Positions 31,130 to 41,280 of a DNA stretch of 64,000 nt are shown here, one piece after another. The notes below the pieces were generated by a model. The model ran no database searches and was not told where the DNA came from. It saw nothing but the letters and a program-made list of their open reading frames with translations. The translations under genes and the position numbers were made by a program. The DNA comes from Chitinophaga sp. E66 (lineage in GTDB: Bacteria; Bacteroidota; Bacteroidia; Chitinophagales; Chitinophagaceae): positions 4,993,001 to 5,057,000 of the forward strand of contig CP079103.1 in NCBI GenBank assembly GCA_019285755.1. The letters run 5' to 3'. Numbering within the stretch: the first letter of the stretch is position 1; each line of letters opens with the position of its first letter.

Positions 31130-33215
31130 TTATCTGACAAAAGCCATGGCTACGCCACCGTCTACATTCAGCACGTTGCCCGTTGCTTTTTGCAATAATC
31201 CTCCCACGAACGCGAAGCAGGCGTCTGCGATGTCTTCCGGTAAGATTACCTGGTTGAGCAGCGTTCTCTTCGCATAATATGCCGGCAGTTCTTCTACTTT
31301 CACACCGTAGGCTTTGGCCCGGCCTTCCGCCCAGGCGCCGGCCCAGATGGTACTGTCGGCGATAACGGCATCAGGGTTTACGACATTGACGCGGATGCGG
31401 TCCTTGCCCAGCTCGGCAGCATTCAGCCTGCTCAAATGGAGCTGCGCTGCTTTCGCGGAGCCGTATGCGGCGTTGTTCGGGCCGGATACGAGGGCGTTTT
31501 TGCTTACGATGTTCAGCACATCACCGCCAAGGTTTTGTTTGCGCATCACTTCCACGCCTGCCTGGGTTACTAAGAACTGTCCTTTCACGAGTACATCGTA
31601 CAGCAGGTCCCAATCCTTTTCCGTATGTTCTTCCAGCGGTTTGGAGATGGAGAGCCCGGCGCAGTTCACCACGATGTCCATCCCTCCGAATGCCAGTGCG
31701 GCGGTGTGATAGGCTTTGGTTACGTTGTCGCCGTCTTTCACGTCTAGCACGGCGGCGGCGCAGGTATCTTTACCGAATTCCTTTTCGAAGCCGGCCCTGG
31801 CCTCTGCAAGGCGGTCTGCGTTATTATCGCTGAGCACTACCACGGCGCCTTCCTGTGCAAACTTCCGGGCGATGGCCTTTCCTATTCCGCCGGCGCTGCC
31901 TGTTACCAGGGCAATGCGGCCGGTGAGGGCTTTGGGTTTCGGCATGCGCTGCAGCTTCGCTTCTTCCAGCAACCAGTATTCGATATCGAACGCTTCCTGC
32001 CGCGGCAGGGAAGTGTAGGACGATACGGCTTCCGCGCCACGCATCACGTTGATCGCGTTGATATAAAACTCGGCGGCAACGCGTGCGGTCTGCTTATCCT
32101 TCGCGAAGGTGAACATACCAATTCCCGGGCATAAAATCACTACCGGGTTTGGATCGCGCATGGCAGGACTGTTCGGATGCCTGCAGGCGTCGTAATATGC
32201 CGCGTACATTTTACGGTATTCTTCGAACGCGGTTTCCAGTTTGGAGCGGTCTGCGGCGGTCTCAGGATGCACTACCAGCGGACTGATCTTGGTCCGGAGG
32301 AAGTGGTCGGGGCAGGAAGTGCCCAGGGAGCGAGGCGCTCCAGGTCGTTGGAGTGAATGAATTGCAGTACGCGCTCATCGTCGGTGAAGTGGCCGATCAT
32401 ACGCTGGTGCGAAGACGCCAGGCCTCTCAGCACGGGCGCCAGTTCAGCGGCCTGTGCCAGTCTTTCCGATTTGGGAGCGCCTCCATGCGGGCGCCGCCGA
32501 ATACGGGGCGCGCCTTGCCGAGGTTCTTCTCCAGGTATTCCGCACACTGCTCGATTACTTCGAGGGTGTTGATATAAGATTCGTATGCCGTATCGCCCCA
32601 GGTAAAGAGGCCGTGGGAGCCGAGCATGATGCCGCGGATACCGGGGTTGGCGTCCAGGCAGGCTTTTAGTTGCAGGCCGAGATCGAAGCCCGGGCGTTGC
32701 CGGGTACCCATCCGATCTTTCCGCCAAACAGTTCCTTCGTAATTTTCTCACCGTCTTTCGCTGCGGCGATGGCGATGGCGGCATCCGGGTGCAGGTGGTC
32801 GATATGCGCGAACGGCAGGAAACCGTGCAGGGGCGTATCGATAGAAGGGGCTTTGGATTTCAGGTCGTAGATACAATGATCGAAGAGCGCTACCATTTCA
32901 TCTTCCATCTCCATGCCGCTGTAGATATTCTTCAGAGCGCGGAGGCGGTCTACATACAACGCGGCGAGGCCGCTGCGCTGCAGGGTGCCCAGATCACCGC
33001 CGGAACCTTTTACCCACATCACTTCCACAGGCTTACCGGTGAGCGGGTCGGGGCGGTGGCTTTGCAGCTGGTGTTGCCCCGCCGTAGTTGGTGAGCCGGA
33101 GATCGGCGCCCAGCAGGTTGGAACGGTAGATCAACAGGGCCACCTCGTCGCCTGCCATCGCGGCCGCTTTGGCCTCATCCCATAAATAACTTACGTGTTT
33201 GAATTGCTTCGTCAT
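31130..33215 (-). CDS. Bifunctional rhamnulose-1-phosphate aldolase / short-chain alcohol dehydrogenase, frameshifted
   Basis: About 700 residues starting MTKQFKHVSYLWDEAKAAAMAG. The N-terminal class II aldolase domain (about 1-400) has GSGGDLGTL, FLPFAHIDHLHPDA and MLGSHGLFTWGD with the zinc histidines. The C-terminal SDR domain (from about 430) has ALVTGSAGGIGKAIA, NCAGLSISKP, and YGSAKAAQLHL with the catalytic Tyr and Lys, ending in NVLNVDGGVAMAF. Breaks lie near 33075, 32695, 32490 and 32290. It cleaves rhamnulose-1-phosphate to DHAP and L-lactaldehyde, and the SDR part oxidises the aldehyde. Gene fusion is typical for this operon type. Confidence 0.92.
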
Positions 33216-33222
33216 CGATCAA

Positions 33223-34275
33223 TTAATTTTTAAGTGAGCTGCCGTAACCTACCAGGATAACAGACAAAATAATCGTGGCGATACCCGCCAGCACGGTCCG
33301 GTAGGTCTTGGAGGATACCCCTTTCCATTCTTTCAGCGCAAATCCCCACAAAGTGGAAATGAGGATAATGAACGCCATGTGCAGGATCCAGGACCCGGCG
33401 TCATTATCGAGTTTACTTTCGCCCATGCCGTAGAAAAAGAACTGCATGAACCAGGTAGTGCCGGCCAGCGCGGAAAAGAAGTAGTTATTAAGCAGCGGCG
33501 TTTGTTTATTCGTATAATCTTTAAAAGAACGGTTGCGTGCGTTCAGTATCATGCACCAGGTGAAATTGGTCGTTAGTCCGCCGAGCATGATAATGATGAA
33601 GGCCACGTTATTCTTGAAGAGCGGATTAGCGCCGTTGGCCACGGCCGCTTCACTCATCGATGAGCCCGCCGATATCGCGAAACTCATGCAGGCGCTGAGG
33701 ATACCGGAGATGATGGCTACCGTCAACCCTTTGCGCAGGTTGAACTCGCGGATATTCTCCTGCTTCTGTTCATCGGTCAGTTCCTTCTCCTTCCGCATGC
33801 CCGCCTTACCGCTGATCATGATCCCCACGAGGCAAACCGCCACGCCGAGCAGGATGAGCAGGCCGCGGTTGGTAGCCAGCATGGTCCCGAAATTGTTATC
33901 GCTCTGCGCCATGATGCTGCGGTAAATGGGCGGTATGAGCGCGCCGAAGGCGGAACAGAACCCCAAAGCCACAGCCATCCCCAGGCTCATTCCGAGATAC
34001 CGCATGGAAAGCCCGAAGGTCAGCCCCTATCCCCAAAGCACTCCCAGGATGTACGTCCAGAACAGCGTTGCGCCGTCGGTATTTTTAATGATGTCCATAA
34101 ACCCGGGCACCGTGATCCATGCCGCGATGAACGGAACGATCAGCCAGGAGAAAAGTCCGCCGGTGATCCAGTAACTTTCCCAGCTCCAGCCTCTCACTTT
34201 CTTGTATGGCAGATAAAAACTTCCGGAGGCGAACCCGCCTACCAAATGGAAGAACAATCCCAGGATAGCATTCAT
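33223..34275 (-). CDS. rhaT: L-rhamnose/H+ symporter with an internal stop (probable G-run errors)
   Basis: About 350 residues and ten hydrophobic segments, of the RhaT family. N-terminus MNAILGLFFHLVGGFASGSFY; later MRYLGMSLGMAVALGFCSAFG, GLLILLGVAVCLVGI and TNFTWCMILNARN. The frame contains a TAG near 34030 within TGGGGATAGGGGCTG, where the family reads W-G-I-G-G-L. Restoring three G in the two runs repairs the reading, so I treat the stop as an error rather than recoding. It is the first gene of the rhamnose operon, and its start faces the divergent GntR-type regulator across 110 bp. Confidence 0.9.
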
Positions 34276-34294
34276 AAAACGTGGATTTTTGTAA

Positions 34295-34303
34295 GTGACT
34301 CAC
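34295..34303. promoter_or_regulatory. Candidate operator between rhaT and the GntR regulator
   Basis: GTGACTCAC is a perfect odd palindrome within a wider near-symmetric TTGTAAGTGACTCACAAAA context, 20 bp upstream of the rhaT start in the shared divergent promoter region. GntR regulators bind such short symmetric sites; assignment is by position. Confidence 0.35.
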
Positions 34304-34385
34304 AAAATATGCAAAGCGTGCGGAATCACTGTCATGCCCCGTCCTGCCTGTGTTTTTCAATTATTTCACTACTTTGGGAGATGTT

Positions 34386-35411
34386 ATGAAAACACCAGAC
34401 ATCCTCCGGCATATCGCCATAGACGACTTCTCCGCCACGCCCAAATACCAGCAGCTGGCCGATGCCCTTTTGCAGGCTATCGGTGAAGGAAAGATCAAGC
34501 AAAACGATATCCTTCCATCCATCAACGAGCTATCTTATAAGCTGGACATCTCGCGCGACACGGCCGAGAAATCGCTGAAGCTGCTGAAGGCCCGGGGATA
34601 CTGGGATCTGTGCCCGGCAAGGGGTATTTCGTGCAACATACAGGGCTGCGCCAGCAGTTTAAAATACTGCTCCTGTTCAACAAACTCAGCGAGCACAAGA
34701 AGATCATTTACGACGCCTTCGCCGGCAAACTGGGCGACGCGGCCAGTATCGATTTCTACATTTACAACAGCGACTTCGGCCTTTTCAAAAAACTTCTGCA
34801 GCGCAACCTGTCGGAATACACCCATGTGGTGATCCTCCCGCATTTCCGGGAGCGCGTGGAGGTGGAGGAGCTGCTGAACGACATCCCGCGGGAGAAGCTG
34901 TTATTGCTCGATAAGAAACTGAAGGGCGTGACGGGCGCTTACGGGGCTGTGTACGAGAACTTCCGCGAGAATATCTATGAATCGCTGGAGGCATTGCGGG
35001 AGCGGCTGGAACATTACCAGGCGCTGACGCTTATTTTCCCGGAGAACACCTATTACCCGGACGAGATCCGCGACGGCTTCCAGCAGTTTTGTCAGGATTA
35101 CGCCTTCCCCAGCAGGGTGGTGCCCGACCTGGCAGCGGGGGCGTACGGCCCGGGGAGGTGTATATCAACCTGCGGGAAAGCGACCTGGTGGAGCTGATCG
35201 GCAAGACGCGGGCGCAGGGCCTGACGCCGGGGAAGGACGCGGGCATTATCTCCTACAACGAAACCCCGCTGAAACCCTTTATCCTGAACGGCCTCACGAC
35301 TATTTCGACAGACTTCCAGCTGATGGGAGAACTGGCGGCGGGCATGATCCTGGACGGAGCGCTTTCCAGGTGGAGGTGCCGTTCCGGGTTACGCCACGGG
35401 CCTCGCTCTGA
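34386..35411 (+). CDS. GntR-family regulator with periplasmic-binding-like sensor domain, frameshifted
   Basis: About 342 residues. The N-terminal winged helix (residues 1-75) contains YQQLADALLQAIGEGKIKQ, ILPSINELSYKLDISRDTAEK and KARGY-PGKGYFV. The rest resembles a LacI/periplasmic-binding sensor (FKILLLFNKLSEHKK, HVVILPHFRERVEVEELL, GIISYNETPLKPFILNGLTTISTDF). Breaks lie near 34605, 35147 and 35365, and the true end after joining frames is TGA 35411. Divergent transcription from rhaT, with a palindrome in between, makes it the likely rhamnose-responsive regulator. The ligand is inferred from context only. Confidence 0.87.
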
Positions 35412-35542
35412 GGGTACGCATTCCGATACTTCCTATATATGAGCGCCAACGGCGCATAATTTCCCGAAAACGCACTATCTTCGCGCTTCGCCGGCAGTGG
35501 CATCTTTTCACAAAACGTTGAGATGTACCGCTTTATCGGAGG

Positions 35543-35670
35543 CCGGATTACCGTCCGGGGCTTGTGGCAGTGTTAAACTGTCGGTCCGGCGGCCCTCCGC
35601 CCTGCTAAAAAGGCAGGTTTACCGCACTGCGGGCCCGTGGCACAATCTTGGTTGACAGGATTGAGCACGG
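35543..35670 (+). ncRNA. Candidate structured RNA or 5' leader upstream of tig, unassigned
   Basis: Six hairpins follow one another almost without spacer: CCGGA/TCCGG (35543-35558), GGCAGT/ACTGTC (35566-35582), GGCGG/CCGCC (35588-35601), CCTGC/GCAGG (35601-35617), CCGC/GCGG (35622-35632), and a two-part stem CCGTG..CAATC/GATTG..CACGG (35635-35670). The 310-bp gap between the GntR gene and tig has no ORF. I could not match it to tmRNA, SRP RNA, RNase P RNA or a known riboswitch consensus. It lies on the same strand as tig and ends 51 bp before its start, so either a free small RNA or a leader is possible. Confidence 0.45.
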
Positions 35671-35721
35671 AAAACAGCAAACAAGTTTATTTTCTGTGTT
35701 TAATAATAACAAAAAGCAAAA

Positions 35722-37089
35722 ATGGCAACCGTAACCAGAGAGAACATTGGTTTATTAAATGATAAGATCACTGTGAAAGTGAGCCGGAAGATTACCTTCC
35801 TAATTTCGAGAAAGCTGTTAAGCATTTTTCCAAAACCGCCAACATCCCTGGGTTCCGGAAAGGCCAGGTTCCCGCCGGCATGATCAAGAAAATGAGCGGC
35901 CAGGCACTGTTTGCAGACGAAATTCTGAAAACGGTAGAAAAGGAACTGATGTCTTACATCCAGACTGAAAAACTGGAGATCTTCGCGCAACCCCTCTCCC
36001 TCGAGAACGAACCGAAAAACTTCGATTACAATACACCTGCGGAATTCGACTTCGCTTTCGAAGTAGGCCTGAAGCCTTCTTTCGACGTGGATCCCCTGCT
36101 GGCCAAAACCTCCCTCACCCGCTACAATGTAAAGGTGTCTGACGAGGTGGTAGAACAGGAACTGGATCGCCTGCAGCTGAAAGGCGGCCAATCCACCGAG
36201 CCCGAGACCGTAACTTCCGAAAACAACGTACTGAACCTCGAGTTCATTGAGACAGACAGCAAAGGCAATATCGCTGAAGGCGCCGAGAAGAAGGAAAATT
36301 CCCTCCTCGTGAAAACCTTCTCCGCTGCCGCGCAGGAAAACTCATGGGCAAGAAAGTAGGCGACACCGTTGTTCTCCAGCTTTCCAAAGCATTCGATAAA
36401 GACCGTATCGAATACATCACCAAAGATCTTGGCCTGGCTAACGATAAAGACGCTGCCAAGAAATACTTCCAGCTGACCATCACCAAGCTCACCCTGATCG
36501 AAAACGCGAACTGAACGAGGAATTCTTCAACGAAGTTTATCCCGGCCAGGAAATCAAAACCGCTGAAGCTTTCCGCGAGAAACTGAGAGAAGAGATCGGC
36601 AAATACTGGAAACAGGAAGCGACCAACCACCTGCATAACGACCTGTTCGAGACGCTGGTGCACGAAACGCCCATCGATCTGCCGAAAGACTTCCTCAAAC
36701 GCTGGCTCCAGAAAGGCGGCGAAACGCCCAAGACCGAAGAGGAAGCAGAAAAAGAATACCCGAACTTCGACCATCAGCTGCGCTGGACCCTCATCAGCGA
36801 CAAACTGATCCGCGATAACAAACTGGACGTTTCTTTCGAAGAACTGAAAGACAACGCACGTACCAAACTCATGTCTTACTACGGCCTCGGCGGTGAACAG
36901 GCAGAATGGATGGATAGCTACCTGGAGCGCCTGCTGCAGGACGAAAAATACGTTGACCAGACTTACCGCGAACTGATCACTACGAAACTGTTTGATTTCG
37001 TTGAAGGAAAGGTGAAAGTAAAAGAAGAGGAAATTACTGCAGAAGATTTTGTTAAATTACCTCATAAACATCACCATCATGAACATTAA
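35722..37089 (+). CDS. tig: Trigger factor, ribosome-associated chaperone / prolyl isomerase, frameshifted
   Basis: About 456 residues from MATVTRENIGLLNDKI. The ribosome-binding region has the signature-like NIPGFRKGQVPAGMIKK. The PPIase-like middle and the helical C-terminal arms (DLPKDFLKRWLQKGGE, LVHETPID) follow. Breaks lie near 35790, 36345 and 36510. The protein ends in a His-rich tail HKHHHHEH, and its stop overlaps the start of clpP by 11 bp, so the two are coupled. tig-clpP-clpX order is a classic bacterial arrangement. Confidence 0.93.
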
Positions 37090-37791
37090 TGACGAATTCC
37101 GGAAATATGCGATCCACCACCGCGGAATCAGCAGCCTGGTTGTAGATAGTTATGCACGCAATTCACGTATCAACTCCCTCACTCCTTATATCATCGAGGA
37201 GCGCCAGCTGAACGTGACCCAGATGGACGTGTTCTCCCGCCTCATGGCAGACCGTATCATCTTCCTGGGCGACCCCGTGAACGACTATGTAGCGAATGTC
37301 ATCACTGCACAGTTACTGTTCCTGGAGTCTGCGGACCGTAACCGCGACATTCAGATGTATATCAACAGCCCCGGCGGCTCCGTATACGCTGGTCTGGGTA
37401 TCTATGATACCATGCAGATCGTTTCCCCGATATCGCCACTATCTGCACCGGTATGGCAGCCTCCTTCGGCGCCGTACTGCTGGTAGCCGGCACCAAAGGC
37501 AAACGTACTGCCCTTAAGCACGCCCGTGTGATGATTCACCAGCCCCACGGCGGCGCAGAAGGCCAGACCTCAGATATCGAGATCACCGCGCGTGAATTCG
37601 TGAAGCTGAAGAAAGAGCTGAACGAGATCATCGCTTCCCACTGCGGCCAACCCGTGAAGAAAGTGGAGAAAGACGGCGACCGCGACTTCTGGATGACCGC
37701 CGACGAAGCCAAAGACTACGGCATCATCGACGACGTCCTGGATAAAAATCCCCGCAAGAAAGCTGTAGAAGGTGGCAACACCCCGCAGTAA
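37079..37791 (+). CDS. clpP: ATP-dependent Clp protease proteolytic subunit, frameshifted
   Basis: About 238 residues from MNINDEFRKYAIHHRG, longer at the N-terminus than E. coli ClpP by about 25 residues. DRIIFLGDPVND, YINSPGGSVYAGLGIYDTM, the catalytic Ser in GMAASFGAVLL, and the His in ARVMIHQPHGG are visible. One break near 37425: the CCCC run in GTTTCCCCGATATC needs a fifth C to give IVSPDIATI. The start ATG overlaps the end of tig. A terminator follows at 37814-37840, so clpX has its own promoter. Confidence 0.95.
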
Positions 37792-37813
37792 TCGTCCGGA
37801 TAAACGAAACGAA

Positions 37814-37840
37814 AAAGGCGCTCCCGCAAGGAGCGCCTTT
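37814..37840 (+). terminator. Rho-independent terminator after clpP
   Basis: Perfect 10-bp stem AAAGGCGCTC/GAGCGCCTTT with a 7-base loop, 22 bp after the clpP stop. Confidence 0.9.
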
Positions 37841-37980
37841 TATGCCCGGTAATCCCCGGCCTTTATACCCTGGGAACAACGGCGGACATTTTAACATTTT
37901 TTGTATAAAGCACGCCCGTAAGGCCGCAGGAATGCTGTTATCCGGCCTGCGATTCCCTTTCATAACCCGCGAAAAATGCG

Positions 37981-37988
37981 TAATTTTG
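37981..37988 (+). promoter_or_regulatory. Probable -7 box of the clpX promoter
   Basis: TAATTTTG matches TAnnTTTG and lies 48 bp upstream of the clpX start, after the clpP terminator. No clear -33 box. Confidence 0.5.
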
Positions 37989-38035
37989 TACCTTGTACCT
38001 GAGGCTGCAACAGCCTTGACATTAAAACCCAGCAA

Positions 38036-39278
38036 ATGAAAGAATCCAAGATACGCTGTTCGTTCTGCAACCGGAACAAAGACGAAGTAAGGATACTGAT
38101 CGCAGGTGCGGACGGCCATATCTGTGAAAACTGCGTGGCCAACGCTCAGGAGATCATCGAGCAGGAACTGAGCCCCGCCGGCGAAGCGCCCGCAAAAGCG
38201 GTCCGTCGCACTTCGTACCGAAAGTGGCCAAACCTGTAGAAATCAAGCAATTCCTGGATGAATACGTGATCGGTCAGGACGATGCCAAGAAGATCCTCGC
38301 AGTAGCCGTTTACAACCACTATAAACGCCTCAACCAACAGGTAACGGAAGATGACGTGGAGATCGAAAAATCCAACCTCATCATGGTAGGTGAAACCGGT
38401 ACCGGTAAGACCCTCCTCGCCAAATCCATCGCCCGCCTCCTCAACGTACCCTTCACCATCGTGGATGCTACCGTATTCACCGAAGCGGGTTACGTGGGCG
38501 AAGACGTGGAAAGCATCCTAACCCGCCTCCTCCAGGTCTGCAACTACGACGTGGAAGCCGCCGAAAGAGGGATCGTTTATATCGACGAGATCGACAAGAT
38601 CGCCCGTAAAAGCGATAACCCGTCCATCACCCGCGACGTGAGCGGCGAAGGCGTTCAGCAGGGCCTCCTGAAACTCCTGGAAGGTACCGAAGTGTTGGTT
38701 CCCCGCAAGGCGGGCGTAAGCACCCGGAACAGAAACTGATCAAGGTAAATACCCAGAACATCCTCTTCATCTGCGGCGGTGCGTTCGACGGTGTAGACCG
38801 TATCATCTCCCGCCGTATCCAGACCCACTCTATCGGGTTCACGGTGAACAAGGAACAGGAAGAACAAAACCGCAAGCACATCCTGCGCTACATCAACTCG
38901 CAGGACCTGAAGCAATTCGGCCTTATCCCCGAACTGCTGGGCCGCCTGCCGGTGGTAACCTACCTGAATACCCTCGATAAGGAAGCCCTCCGGGCCATCC
39001 TGACCGAGCCGCGCAATGCCCTCATCAAGCAGTATAAGAAACTGTTCAAGGTGGAAGGCATCGAGTTCGAGATCGAAGCCGATGCGGTAGACTATATCGT
39101 GGAAAAAGCGCTGGAATACAAACTGGGCGCCCGCGGCCTCCGTTCCATCTGTGAAGTGGTACTGGCGGAAGCCATGTTCTCGCTTCCCAGCACCAACGAG
39201 AAATCTTTCGTGCTCACCCGCGCCTATGCGGCCGAGAAGCTCGAAAAGAGCACGCTCGTTGCCCTCAAGGTAGCCTGA
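38036..39278 (+). CDS. clpX: ClpX, ATPase subunit of Clp protease, frameshifted
   Basis: About 414 residues. The N-terminal zinc-binding domain has CSFCNRNKDEV and CENCV (four Cys). The AAA+ core shows Walker A VGETGTGKTLLAK, the Walker B YIDEIDKIARK, and ISRRIQTHSIGF with the pore and sensor regions. The C-terminal RGLRSICE follows the usual order. Breaks near 38215 and 38705; the latter sits in a CCCC run that needs one more C to read VPPQGGRKHPEQK. It unfolds substrates for ClpP. Confidence 0.95.
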
Positions 39279-39311
39279 TCAACCTAACTCATAACGATTA
39301 AAAGCAACCCG

Positions 39312-39511
39312 ATGCAAGAGCTCATCCAACAAGTGAAAGATAAAGCCGGCATTAATGACGAACAGGCCGTAAAGGCCATCGAAGCCGTAAAAGATTTCGT
39401 AAAAAGTAAGTTGCCCCCATGATAGCGGGCAATGTGGATGTGTGGTTCGCCGGTATGGCGGGCGGCGCCCAACCCAAGAAGCCGGACGCCGCGGAAGATT
39501 TTCTGGATTAA
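39312..39511 (+). CDS. Small helical protein of about 66 aa downstream of clpX, one frameshift
   Basis: MQELIQQVKDKAGINDEQAV begins at ATG 39312. The frame stops after KLPP, but adding one C to the CCCCC run near 39416 continues it as MIAGNVDVWFAGMAGG and PDAAEDFLD to TAA 39511. It is an amphipathic two-helix protein with a hydrophobic Gly-rich turn. The start resembles small DUF2267-like or helical proteins common in Chitinophagaceae, function unknown. It starts 33 bp after clpX and is probably co-transcribed, with a hairpin at 39625-39650 after it. Confidence 0.6.
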
Positions 39512-39624
39512 CATCAGGCCGCGCGGCGGATGCTGCGGCAGGCGTCTGAAACCAGGCAATAAATGAAATCACGCGAATTCTGCGCAGCAGACACAAGCAA
39601 CAAAAGCATATTCATCGTTTTTAT

Positions 39625-39650
39625 ACAGAGGCGCTTCCCGGCGCCTCTGT
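39625..39650 (+). terminator. Probable terminator after the clpX / small-protein unit
   Basis: Perfect 10-bp stem ACAGAGGCGC/GCGCCTCTGT with a six-base loop, followed by TCGTTTG. The rest of 39512-39811 holds no gene that I can see. Confidence 0.65.
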
Positions 39651-39811
39651 TCGTTTGTAATAATGTTCCATTTCCTTTCGGCGCCCTTGCGCCCCGGGGT
39701 TCGCTCATATAACGCCTATCCTCACCCGTCACCCCTATCCTGCCGCAAAATTTAATTTTACGTTATGTTTTCCGGCAACACGATTATATATCGATCCGGG
39801 GCTGCCGATAG

Positions 39812-40685
39812 TTACAGCGTTTTTAAATAACGGTACAGGGCCGTTAATTCTTCATCTGAGTACTTATTCGTCATCTGCCAGGGCATGTCCTCGTTCTTCA
39901 TGGTACGGCCATCGGGCGTTTTGCCCGTACGCAGCACGGCGATGAAATCCTGCTCGGACCATTTGCCCAGGTTGCCGCTTGGCGTAATATCCCTTACAAA
40001 TACGCCGCCGGGAATGGGGCTTTCTCCGCCCTTCAGATTAGGCTGGTGGCATCCGGTGCAGGACATGGACAGATACTGCCCGTATTCCGCCGTGGCGCCC
40101 TTTGCTATGGGTGCGCCAGGGCGCCATCCGTGGTCTATTTTTTCCGCGGGGATGAGGGGCAGCTTATCCAGGGCAGAAAGCACCGTACCTACGGGCCCCA
40201 GGCTGGGGAAGCGGTCTCATTATCCGCAGGCGGAGCGGTCTTGATATAGGCAATGAGCGCGCCGAGATCCGCGTCCGTCATCTTGTAATATTCGTAGGAA
40301 GGCATTACCAGCAATGGCTTCCCGTCTTTGCGGATACCGTGGCGCAATGCCAGTATCCAGTCGCGGTCCGTATAATCCGTTGCCTTTCCGCCCTTGCCGC
40401 GGGTGAGGTTGGTACCGTAAATGGTACCGATCGGCCCCTCGTCCAGGAATTTTTCCCTTTCAGATCGGCCCCGTGGCAGTCCGCACAGCCACGCGTTGCG
40501 TAGATATGCGCTCCAGCCGCCACTGTGGCCGAATCCGTTGGAATATCGAACATCCGTACTTCTACGTTGTAAATTTTATCCCTTTTACTATTCACCATGA
40601 TATGCATGATGAAATATGTAATAAGTAAGCCGAGGATGAGGACGCCTAAGATACCGGCCGTCCATTTCAGTATTTTCCGCAACAT
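39812..40685 (-). CDS. Membrane-anchored dihaem c-type cytochrome, frameshifted
   Basis: About 292 residues. N-terminal anchor KILKWTAGILGVLILGLLITYF, then two class I cytochrome c domains with haem motifs CADCH (about residue 67) and CTGCH (about residue 204). Possible axial Met regions are LVMPSYEYYKMTDAD and NEDMPWQMTNKYSDEEL. Breaks lie near 40455 and 40215. Resembles the cytochrome subunits of alcohol/aldehyde dehydrogenases, but no dehydrogenase is adjacent. It is divergent from the AraC gene, which may regulate it. Confidence 0.88.
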
Positions 40686-40836
40686 TAGATTGATTATTTT
40701 TGTGGAATCAAAATTAGGTACTGCCGCAACCCCAGGTAGTACGACAAACGGATAATACAGTACGAAAAACGGATTACGTTATGACCCCAAAAGCTTCAAT
40801 TGACGCGCAAAGCGCGGTCTCTAACCATGCATTTTT

Positions 40837-41269
40837 ATGGATCACGTCACCGTGGCGGATCATGATTTCCCGGGCGACTGGGACCCGCTGCAGGCATTGC
40901 TTCACTTTCAGGTAAAGGCGGAGCCCGGGCGTATAATCCCCGCGGCCGATGTAGCCCGACTGCAAAGCGTGAAGGATTTCCTGCGCGAGCATTTCCTCGA
41001 CCAGCAGCTGAGCCTTGGCTATCTCTGCCGACGGTTCGGCCTCAATGAATTCAAACTGAAAAAGGTTTCAAGCAATTATTCGGCAACACCGTATTCGGCT
41101 ATGTGCAGGAAATGCGGATGAAAACCGCACGGCGCCTCATTATCGAAGAGAAAAGAAATGTGAATGAGGTGGCGGACTTCCTCGGGTATAGTTCTCCGAA
41201 TCATTTTTCCGCCGCTTTTAAAGGCTTTACGGCTTTCCGCCGGCAAAGCTGAAGGTGTGGCAGCTATAG
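40837..41269 (+). CDS. Short AraC-family DNA-binding protein, frameshifted
   Basis: About 144 residues: a short N-terminus and then a complete AraC DNA-binding domain with LSLGYLCRRFGLNEFKLKKGFKQLFG and NVNEVADFLGYSSPNHFSAAFKRLYGFPPAKLK, once breaks near 41068 and 41222 are joined. After joining, the stop is TAG 41269. A TAA at about 40822 and the divergent cytochrome gene leave no room for the usual N-terminal sensor domain, so it is either a standalone DNA-binding protein or the remnant of a larger regulator. An IS200-type element begins immediately downstream. Confidence 0.8.
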
Positions 41270-41280
41270 GAACTAAAATA

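Noticed and set aside
34024..34036. Recoded or read-through TAG in rhaT
   Set aside because: Restoring G bases to two adjacent runs gives the family sequence W-G-I-G-G-L, so sequencing error is simpler.
35543..35670. tmRNA, SRP RNA or RNase P RNA
   Set aside because: None of the conserved motifs of these RNAs could be found, and the length is wrong for tmRNA and RNase P.
35722..39278. Programmed frameshifting or pseudogenes in tig, clpP and clpX
   Set aside because: Breaks occur in homopolymers, without slippery-site or pseudoknot context, and the same pattern affects nearly all genes.
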